The notes under the pieces were generated by a model. That model made no database searches and had not been told where the DNA came from. It saw only the letters and a program-made list of their open reading frames with translations. A program made the position numbers and the translations under genes. Positions 56,071-64,000 of a stretch of DNA of 64,000 nucleotides are shown one piece after another. Source of the DNA: Chionoecetes opilio. Taxonomy: Eukaryota; Arthropoda; Malacostraca; Decapoda; Majidae. Each line of letters begins with the position of its first letter. Within the stretch, counting starts at the first letter, position 1. Where the stretch lies: positions 42,339 to 106,338 of the forward strand of contig JACEEZ010001737.1 of NCBI GenBank assembly GCA_016584305.1, written 5' to 3'.

Positions 56071-57434
56071 NTTATGGAAAATTAATTTGGTTTGGGGTTA
56101 AAGGCCCCATTGGTTTTTTGGGTTTTTCAAAAAGGTTACCCCGGGTTGGGTTTGGAAATTTTGGGTTGGGCCCAAATTTCTTTTAGATAAAGGAAATTCC
56201 CCCCTAGTTTTCTAGGGAACTTTACCCCCCTTAAAAACCCCTTTTTAAATTTTCCCGTGTTGCCGATGCTAATTTGTTCTCCACACGAAACCCCTTTCCC
56301 CACAGCCCCCAAAAATTTTTTTGGGGTAAGGGGGAAGAGTAGGGGAAAAAACACTATAATTTTTCCCCCAAAAAAAGCCCCAAATGGGCGGAAAAGGCTC
56401 TAAAATTTTTTCCCAAACCCCAAAAAAAAAGCATAAGCACAAGAGAGAAAGAAAACGGTTTAATACTCATTGAAGGTTTTACCTTAATTACTCCCCGTTT
56501 TCTGACACAGATCGAGGACGTTTGGGCGGGGGGGTTTTTAGTTCCCTGAGCTTTGGGGGTGGTGAGACTGAGACTTTTGCGGGGAGTACCTCGACGCCCC
56601 CCAAACCCCCAATCCCATCAGGGGGTCTGGCAAATTGGCACAGGGCCAGGGGGGGGGGGGGTTTTAAAGGGTTCCCTTAGCTCTTGTTTTGGCCGAAGCA
56701 AAAAAGGGGGAAGAAAGGGCCCCCTGGGGTAAAATTGTGGGGGGCCCTTTGGAACTTATCCTTAAAATTTCCAATTTCGCTACATTCCTCATAACACTTT
56801 CATCCAGTTTGTTTTGTACCCAATCCCCGGGAAAGTAAATCATACAAACCCTTTGGGCAAATGTAAAATTCCCTTTAAAAATTTGATTTTTGTCCGCCGC
56901 ACAAACCTTTTCCCCATACATTTAACTTTTTTGGTATCAGTAGGAAACTTGTGCAAACTTCTCTCGAAAGCACAGCTGTCTTGTGCACCCATAAAGGATG
57001 CATGAATCGGGCATATCCCCAAAATAAATCAATCAGAAACCCCCCAAAAATCTTAAAGTACTTAATTCTCCTGTTTTTTTACACCCCTTCTAAAATCGCG
57101 GGCGGGGAGTTTTTTCCCCTTTTCCCCTACGTCCCAACCCCTGATTGATTTGGGGCCGCAGTCTGGAGTATTTTTGAGAACCGGGATTTTGAGATTTTGA
57201 TTGCGGATTATTTAAAAAAGGCGGCTAAACCTGGATGAAAAAAAAGTGACGACGTTTTTTGTTGATATACTCGAAAAAAGGGGCTTTTATTTATTGCATT
57301 AAATAAGGAATGGGGAAAATGGTCTGGACAAACTATTTTAAAAACGGCCAAGCATCCCTCCCGGGGGCCCTTAGAAAATTATAAAATTTTATTTTTGGTA
57401 AAACCCTTTTAAAAAAAGCCTTATTTTTTGTATT
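56071..57434. other. Degraded consensus (zone 4), starting at an N
   Basis: Homopolymer-inflated sequence begins exactly at the single N and lasts until block C copy 2 begins. Frames inside are not supported. Confidence 0.75.
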
Positions 57435-58544
57435 TTTTTGGGTGAATAGTAATCAAACGTCATTGGTAAATTATAGCACCATCAAAACAGGGAGGAGAAA
57501 TGTCATGTTGATAAAAAGCCTTGTAACTAAACCTAGTTTTTTCCTTACTTCAACTCGATATGCATGACTTCCACTACTCTGATTGCCGGTCTGCTTGCAT
57601 TTCTGAATACAACATAGTACGACTTTTATACAAAGTATATTCTTATTCTTAGTAGTAGATTTGCATAGTATCAAAGTATATTGCATAGTATTTGCAGGCA
57701 TGGATGTAAATACTGTCTCATACGTTGGTCAAAGGGGCTTAAAACAATAAAAACCGATAAAAGACAGTAAGGCTTAAAAAATCGTAATTTATACTACTAC
57801 GTGTAAGCAACTTCCCCGATGCTTGCAAATGTAGAGTAATGCTAATATCCGATGCGTGCAAAATATAAGCTTATTGATTAATAGTGTCTCCAATATATGA
57901 CACTTTAATAACGAGCAAAATAGTTTTTTTTCGATATTTTTTCGGAAAAAATAATAATTAAAAAAAACTATTCACATATAGTAACCAATTTCTCACAGAT
58001 AAATGAATAGTCATATGGATAGGCCCTGTGTTAGTCTCGTTTGAGATTATCCTACAAATAAGAAATCTGGGTTGCCCCCCTTATGCCAATGCACCAACCC
58101 TATAGTCTGAATGCACCCTGTACGTATCAGGTCCCAATCACCACAAACCTGTCCTAATGCACCACTCTACGCGGGATTTTTGTTACTTCTACTATCTTCT
58201 TTTTTTTTTGCCCTTGGCCAGTGATGTTATGTTATAAGATCCAATAAAAATATAAATAATCCTTATGGTCCCAATTGCACCCTTAAGGCCATTCTATTCA
58301 GTGCTATACCTTTACTAGGGCTATTTCATGCCACTGGCCCAACCTTCCAGCCTCTCATAGCAATAATGCTTTACCCAGCTGATACAGATGCCCTCAGACT
58401 GCTCAAGCCAGACTCCTAAACTCCTCACCTACTCACCTGTTACTAAACTTGTTATTAATTTAAATTAAGTTCTAGTTTTTCAATAAATGACCAAAATAGC
58501 TTCAGATTTGGCACATATGTATCTATATTAATAAAAGCGATAGT

Positions 58545-58569
58545 GTTTGTGTGTGTGTGTGATGTGTGT

Positions 58570-58602
<33 letters not shown>
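58545..58602. repeat. TG microsatellite at the Helitron 5' end
   Basis: (GTGT)n with minor breaks directly after the Helitron start; a common position for such tracts in arthropod Helitrons. Confidence 0.9.
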
Positions 58603-58604
<2 letters not shown>

Positions 58605-58744
58605 TATAGTTTCCGGCCCCCCGTGGCGAATCCCATTATTACCACTTTTGGAACCAGGGGAAGGTTTTTAGCCCCCTATAGATGATCCGATCACCTATTC
58701 TTTTTTTTTTTTTTTTTTTAGCAGCCTATTAGCGATAATTGTTG

Positions 58745-59035
58745 AAAAAAAGTGGGTTGGGGAATTGAGGAGCCTGATGTAGGGTCGATGGGTAATGGGG
58801 TGGGGTGATGGGTAATGGGTGGTGGGGGTGGATGGGTGAGTGAATGGGTGGGGTGATGGTGAGGGGGTGAGGAATGATGGAGAGGGTGATGGGTAATGGT
58901 GAATGAATGGGGTGTGTGGTGATGGGAATGGGTGAGTTGAAAATGGGTGGGGGGTGATGGGTATGGGTGGAGTGAATGGGTGGGGTGGAGGGTAATGGGT
59001 GAGTGAATGGGTTGGGGGTGATGGTGAATGGGTTG
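58745..59035. repeat. GGGTGATGGGTAATGGGTGAG low-complexity tract in the Helitron
   Basis: Variants of GGGTGATGG / GGGTAATGG / GAATGGGTG fill about 290 bases. The minus-strand frame of Pro/His/Ser (58695-59210) is compositional. Confidence 0.85.
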
Positions 59036-59515
59036 CGTTAATACATCTTTCTACATCCATGATTTCAGGAAAGTTAGAAGGGGCTATCTGGAAGTGTGTG
59101 TTTGGTGGGCCTTTTGGCCCACAACACGGTGGTGTGCCAAGCCCACCATAGCCCTCCGCAGGAGCTAGCCAAAAAGTCCGCCCGAGGGCGGCTTTGCGGC
59201 GAGTATACAATAAAATACAGAAAAATTAGTATAGTTAATTATAAAAGATGCTAAACTTCAGAAATCATGGTGAATTAGATGAGAAATTAGAGGAAATCAA
59301 ATTTTTTATACAGAATATGTTACGCTCGATACTTTCTAATCAAATAAAGACTTAGAGCGGTTTGTTCACACTATAAATGACTAAAATACAGATTAGTGAT
59401 GGTTATTTTAATGGTTAGGATTCCCCCATTACTTATTTTGGTGACCGTGCATTCTTTGGGTATTTCTGGCTGCTAAAAATGGGTCTGGAGAGTTTTAACG
59501 AAAGGGTTTTTTATT

Positions 59516-59820
59516 CCAGTTTGACACCACTTTCCACTTTGGTGGAACTCAACTATTTTTTTTTGTGGTGGTTTTGATGTTTTTTTGAATCCATCGCTAA
59601 CCGTTTCTGTAGCAAATCACTTTTTTTTTCTTAGTTAGGTAAGGTTAAGTTAGGTAAACGTTAGGTTACATATATGTTTCAATTTGTTTTTTCAATAATC
59701 TTTGTCGCAAATCACTAAAACAAAAATGCGACAGAAACCGTTTAGCAGACTTAATTCAAAACCATCAACCACCATAAAAAAATATTTCAGTCCACCAAAG
59801 TGAATTCGGTGTCGACCTGG
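59516..59820. mobile_element. Hairpin MITE with about 105-bp TIRs, copy 2
   Basis: Paralogue of 55548-55871 with the same termini; the A run at the centre is shorter. Confidence 0.8.
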
Positions 59821-60384
59821 AACTTTAAGCGACGAAAGATCTACTAGTTACGTCTCGCATCAGTCGGTAGTGGGCTTCCAAAGTCCCTGGATTCTTCCTA
59901 GCATCTCGTGTAGCTTTCTTCATATGAGGTTTTTTTTAACCCCATTTCCCATGGCGCAAGTAAATAATAATGGCGTTATTGTACTACTGAAAATCTAAAG
60001 TTATTTCTGCCAGTAAACGGTTAAGTTACGTTTAAATCAGATAGGTTAGGTTAAGGTGGGGTTGGTTAGTAAACAATATCAAGAAAAAATGAAAAATATC
60101 AATACTATGGCAGTGCGAAGCGGAGCAGGGTTTTGCGGGGGCGGGCGGAGGGCGGAGGGGCATCCCCCCCCATGTAAACAAAATTTTATTTCCGACAAAA
60201 ACGAAGTGCCAGATTCATTCGAATACACAAAAACTATTGTCAGTAAAACCAAGTTTCAGCCTCAAAATCGTGTGACAGCCCACTACCAGAATTTTACCTG
60301 CGTCTTTTAACCTTATTACGTGCACCGATAGTTTTCGAGCAGTTCGAGACTGCGCCCCCCCTACCTCTCTGCTTAGTTCACTAA

Positions 60385-62081
60385 AGGCGGCGTCACACTA
60401 GCCTTTTTCCGTCTAGTTTTTTTCAGCGCCTTTCTACAAACTAACAATTTTCTGACTGCACAAGTCAGCCAGCCGTCACACACACAGAAATCGTTGCGCA
60501 CTGCATCACCAGTCAGCTTTCGACTGTAAACAAACATGGTTCTTTGTGGTTTTGGTTTAACCACTTTGTGGTTAAGATTATGTTTCATTAAAACCTATAA
60601 GTTTAGGTTATGTTTCATTAAAACCTATAAGGTTAGGTTAGGTTTCATTAAAATATATAAGGTAAGGTTACGTTTTTTTTTTTTTTTTTTTTTTCTTTAT
60701 TTTTTTTCTTTGCGCAAAATAAACTATCTCCATTACAACACGCACCTATTGTAGGCCAAGAAAAAATAGTCTTTGTCTCTGAAAACGACCGCGAAACTCG
60801 TCCATTATTACCGACGGCTATAATTACGTGCCTTGTAATGCATTAAGTTGTAGTAGAACAACTTCTTTCATGACTCGTAAAAAAAGTAAGCTGAAAGGCT
60901 TGTGGAGCCCGCCAACTTCTGCGGATTATGCACCCAAAACATAGTTACCGAAATAGGAAATTTTGGTACTTATTACTTCTATTGCCGTTTTCTTTAGCTG
61001 TGCTTTCCTGTGCCTGTAGGTTTGTTTTTTTTGTGCAATGAATATTCTAAATTCAGATAAGTGAGGTTAAGTTTTGGTTAGGTTAGGAGGCATTCATGAT
61101 TCTTAACACCACTGTGTGTCAGGGTGTGTCTGGTGAGTTCAGAATGGGGTATAAAACCTTTTCCCACACTCTAGGCATTCATGGTTCTTAACACCACTGT
61201 GTGTCAGGGTGTGTCTGGTGAGGTCACTCTTTGTAGTAAATCTTTTCCCACACTCTAACATTCATAATTCTTAACACCACTGTGTGTCAGGGTGTGTGTG
61301 GTGAGGTGACCCATTGTAGCAAATCTTTTCCCACACTCTAAACATTCATAATTCTTAACACCACTGTGTGTCAGGGTGTGTATGGTGAGGTGACCCATTG
61401 TAGCAAATCTTTTCCCACACTCTAACATTCATAATTCTTAACACCACTGTGTGTCAGGGTGTGTGAGGTGAGGTCACTCTTTGTAGTAAATCTTTTCCCA
61501 CACTCTAACATTCATAATTTTTAACCCACTGTGTGTCAGGGTGTGTGAGGTGGTCACTCTTTGTAGTAAATCTTTTCCCACACTCTAGGCATTCATGATT
61601 CTTAACACCACTGTGTGTCAGGGTGTGTTTGGTGAGCTGACTCTTTCTAGCAAATCTTGTCCCACACTCTAAACATTCATATTCTAACACCACTGTGTGT
61701 CAGGGTGTGTTTGGTGAGTTGACTCTTTGTAGTAAATCTTTTCAATCGAGTCATGCGAGAGACTGTTGGCTGTTATATAGAACCGGCTTTTAAATGTATC
61801 TACATGTACAATAGTCACTTGAATATTTATAATACTTCTAAACGTATTGAATTATAATTTGCAAAAACTTACTGATTTATATCGAATATCTTTAAAGTAA
61901 TCACTATGGATTTTGATTTGACTAAGAAAGTTGACTTCAACTTTGCAGACACAGACGATCACGAGCGACTGCCTCAGACTTGACTGATGCAGACGGACTA
62001 ACTAGTCAGAGCGAGAAAAAACTAGTCAGAGCGACGAAGTTCGACTAACTAGACGGAAAAAGTGCTAGTGTGACGCCGCCT
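60385..62081 (-). mobile_element. Harbinger-like TIR element carrying a zinc-finger array, 1697 bp
   Basis: The left end AGGCGGCGTCACACTAGCCT and the reverse-complemented right end AGGCGGCGTCACACTAGCAC both continue TTTTTCCGTCTAGTT. TAA flanks each side (60382-60384 and 62082-62084), matching the TWA target of PIF/Harbinger. It contains a decayed C2H2 array but no recognisable Harbinger nuclease or MYB-like gene. The superfamily call rests on ends and duplication only. Confidence 0.75.
61085..61745 (-). pseudogene. C2H2 zinc-finger array, about eight fingers, frameshifted
   Basis: The minus strand repeats an 84-base module translating as [20 protein letters not shown] followed by LTHSGVKN: C-x2-C-x12-H-x3-H with a linker resembling but not equal to TGEKP. 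Modules begin about every 83-84 bases (near 61106, 61190, 61274, 61357, 61441, 61522, 61605 and 61687 on plus). One- to three-base deletions in several modules break the frame; the longest intact stretch is 61505-61693. C2H2 arrays bind DNA. With no start codon or effector domain visible, function is probably lost. Confidence 0.8.
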
Positions 62082-62084
62082 TAA

Positions 62085-62369
62085 CCTAACCTGGGCATTG
62101 ATTACATAACCTAAACTCGCTGGGGGGTCTCGGCCCCCAAGACCCACCTTGTGTTATTTTTTTTTATTTCCGACGGCTGAAGGGGCTAGAAATACTCGTT
62201 ATGATGAGAACACGTTCAGGATACTAACCACCCATCGTGTATGGGTTGTGACTGCACTTATACCCACCTGAAGAACCATTCAACTACGGTGGACAATCAA
62301 CGGGGACATTTATGAGCAGTCAACTAGTTTTCCTCCCACACTGGAAAGAAGTATAGCCTGCACACTCAC
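62085..62369. other. Unassigned sequence
   Basis: Between the Harbinger-like element and the repeated block; nothing recognised. Confidence 0.4.
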
Positions 62370-62432
62370 CAGCAGTGCCTGTCAGCTGCTCGCTCCGGCG
62401 TGGGGCGCGGCGGCCACTTTGGATCCACTGAC
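62370..62432 (-). other. Possible first exon with strong donor, CpG-rich
   Basis: On the minus strand, GGATCCAAAGTGGCCGCC...GAGCGAGCAGCTGACAGG leads to CTGCTG|GTGAGTGTG, a strong 5' splice site. In the second block (63415-63417) a true ATG opens MDPKWPPRPTPERTAD; here a one-base difference removes the ATG. CpG density is high for this window. It is a candidate 5' exon of a leftward gene, but nothing downstream confirms it. Confidence 0.25.
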
Positions 62433-62973
62433 ACTACGAGCCTAACAACAATGTCTAGGTTTTGATTTCTATGATTACTGTATTACTTTATTGACTGCCA
62501 TTTGGTGCTTTCGAGGCAGTATGAATATTATTTATGCTGTTTTGGTTATTGTAAGAGATGTGAGAGGTGTAGAAATAATGAAAATTATATAAAATGAAAA
62601 TGTTTTAGTTTTTCAAAGGAACTACCACGTAACCGCGTGTAGGTCCCACGGCCTCTTGTAGCTTCCTTATTTACTTAGGTTTACTTATGGCTAGCTATTA
62701 TCATAACTGTTATTTATGTCTAGGTAGAGAAATGCAGCCATAATGAACACACAAATAAGTCATGGTCCAAGCCAAACTAACACATACACACTAAATAAGA
62801 CAGGGAAATAAGACAAAATAGAGGCCAGCACACAAGTCCCCACAAAGCAGGCGTGTGTCTGACTACCGTAGATAACAGTGAAGTCGCCAGTTCTACGTTT
62901 CTTTGTTATTTACAGACGTGTGGTGGCGTTAATACACTACATCGTAGATACATTGAAGTCGCTGTTCTTACAT
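62388..62973. repeat. Block flanking the assembly gap, left copy
   Basis: Near-identical to 63368-63934 from CTGTCAGCTG to GTGGTGGCGTTAATAC, with scattered indels. This looks like either a recent tandem duplication or two alleles placed side by side. Confidence 0.9.
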
Positions 62974-63367
62974 NNNNNNNNNNNNNNNNNNNNNNNNNNN
63001 NNNNNNNNNNNNNNNNNNNNNNNNNNNNNNNNNNNNNNNNNNNNNNNNNNNNNNNNNNNNNNNNNNNNNNNNNNNNNNNNNNNNNNNNNNNNNNNNNNNN
63101 NNNNNNNNNNNNNNNNNNNNNNNNNNNNNNNNNNNNNNNNNNNNNNNNNNNNNNNNNNNNNNNNNNNNNNNNNNNNNNNNNNNNNNNNNNNNNNNNNNNN
63201 NNNNNNNNNNNNNNNNNNNNNNNNNNNNNNNNNNNNNNNNNNNNNNNNNNNNNNNNNNNNNNNNNNNNNNNNNNNNNNNNNNNNNNNNNNNNNNNNNNNN
63301 NNNNNNNNNNNNNNNNNNNNNNNNNNNNNNNNNNNNNNNNNNNNNNNNNNNNNNNNNNNNNNNNNNN
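62974..63367. other. Assembly gap (394 N)
   Basis: Uninterrupted run of N. Frames crossing it are meaningless. Confidence 1.
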
Positions 63368-64000
63368 CTGTCAGCTGTTCGCTCCGGCGTGGGGCGCGGC
63401 GGCCACTTTGGATCCATGACACTACGAGCCTAAAACAAAATGTCTGGGTTTTGATTTCTATGATTATTTGTATTACTTTATTGACTGCCATTTGGTGCTT
63501 TCGAGGCAGTATGAATTTTATTTATGCTGTTTTGGTTATTGTAAGAGATGTGAGAGGTGTAGAAATAATGAAAATTATAAAAAATTTGGAAAATGTTTTT
63601 AGTTTTCAAAGGAACTACCACGTAACCGCGTGTAGGTCCCACGGCCTCTTGTAGCTTCCTTATTTAATTAGGTTTACTTATGGCTAGCTATTATCATAAC
63701 TGTTATTTATGTCTAGGTAGAGAAATGCAGCCATAATGAACACACAAATAAGTCAGGGTTTCCAAGCCAAACTAACACATACACACTAAATAAGACAGGG
63801 AAATAAGACAAAATAGAGGCCAGCACAACAAGTCCCCACAAAGCAGGCGTGTGTCTGACTACCGTAGATAACAGTGAAGTCGCCAGTTCTACGTTTCTTT
63901 GTTATTTACAGACGTGTGGTGGCGTTAATACTTACATTTCTACATCCATGATTTCAGGAAAGGTGACAGCGATGCAGATGAATTGTTAAATATAATCCAG
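63368..64000. repeat. Block flanking the assembly gap, right copy, and its continuation
   Basis: Matches the left copy up to GGCGTTAATAC (63934), then departs into ATTTCTACATCCATGATTTC AGGAAAGGTGACAGCG. The part GCGTTAATAC...ATTTCAGGAAAG also occurs inside the Helitron near 59036-59075. The last 43 bases stay open (GDSDADELLNIIQ) after a splice-like TTTCAG, but are too short to call. Confidence 0.7.

Larger units (their letters stand above)
58522..59203 (+). mobile_element. Non-autonomous Helitron, 682 bp
   Basis: Inserted between A and T: the empty paralogous site reads ATGTATATACAATA (near 55236-55250). It starts TCTATATTAATAAAAGCG and ends ...GCTTTGCGGCGAG before T. A perfect stem CCGCCC-GA-GGGCGG (59178-59191) sits 12 bases before the end, as Helitrons require. 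The end is CGAG instead of CTRR, but the second copy has CTAG. The interior has (TG)n and a GGGTGATGGGTAATG-type tract. No Rep/helicase. Confidence 0.8.
57435..59990. repeat. Duplicated block C, copy 2
   Basis: See copy 1. This copy lacks the 1.6-kb insertion and carries a Helitron at 58522-59203, so each copy shows the empty site of the other's insertion. Confidence 0.85.

Noticed and set aside
58695..59210. 171-codon minus-strand frame rich in Pro, His and Ser
   Set aside because: Translation of the CCCATCACC-type low-complexity tract inside the Helitron.
62853..63654. Frames of 150-258 codons spanning the N gap
   Set aside because: They exist only because N is read as open; the flanking residues are repeat sequence.

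Overview
The window is non-coding, transposon-packed eukaryotic DNA, most likely from an arthropod and probably a decapod crustacean. The reasons are long AT and TG microsatellites, tRNA-derived SINEs, hAT, pogo/Tigger, mariner, piggyBac, Harbinger and Helitron-type elements, RNase H-bearing non-LTR retrotransposons, and many short TTAGG-like runs. There is no bacterial signature: no operons, ribosome binding sites or dense ORFs. I see no intact host gene. Host content is limited to a few weak exon candidates (about 11.8, 31.5, 51.4 and 62.4/63.4 kb).

Layout. 1-683: right part of a pogo-like element carrying an RNase H retrotransposon fragment; a second full copy lies at 45.83-46.85 kb. 1.05-1.7 kb: SINE pieces. 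2.13-5.38 kb: a 34-bp minisatellite split by a 2.2-kb terminal-inverted-repeat (TIR) element, whose decayed protein begins with a near-perfect 2A ribosome-skipping peptide. 6.60-11.40 kb: a hairpin-type element invaded by a 4.6-kb hAT transposon with a perfect 8-bp target duplication and a multi-exon, lightly frameshifted transposase. 11.45-17.97 kb: two copies of one sequence block; the second is cut by a 1.47-kb mariner-like insertion and then degrades into homopolymer-rich sequence. 18.14-18.94 kb: a 45-bp minisatellite. 19.27 to about 23.1 kb: a decayed non-LTR retrotransposon (ORF1, endonuclease, reverse transcriptase). 23.88-27.33 kb: a G/T-rich satellite. 27.69-28.57 kb: a Helitron copy. 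About 28.6-43.4 kb: mostly unreliable, homopolymer-inflated sequence with a clean island at 30.85-32.06 kb.

43.74-48.21 kb: a direct segmental duplication around the second pogo-like composite. 48.53-50.28 kb: a second pogo/Tigger element with a SINE nested in it and a hAT-like MITE nested in the SINE, plus a head-to-head inverted copy of its own 5' coding exon. 50.40 kb: a hairpin MITE. 51.78 kb: a piggyBac-like MITE. 52.6-56.06 and 57.44-59.99 kb: another duplication, in which one copy gives the empty site of a Helitron in the other. 60.385-62.081 kb: a Harbinger-like TIR element enclosing a decayed C2H2 zinc-finger array. 62.39-64.0 kb: two near-identical blocks on either side of a 394-base assembly gap.

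The main biological items are the 2A-bearing element, the zinc-finger-carrying Harbinger-like element, the Helitron with an empty site and a possible host-derived fragment, and the retrotransposon fragment that moved as cargo inside a pogo-like element. The main technical item is that roughly a third of the window is corrupted consensus. This can be shown from paralogous copies inside the window, so ORFs there should not be annotated as genes.
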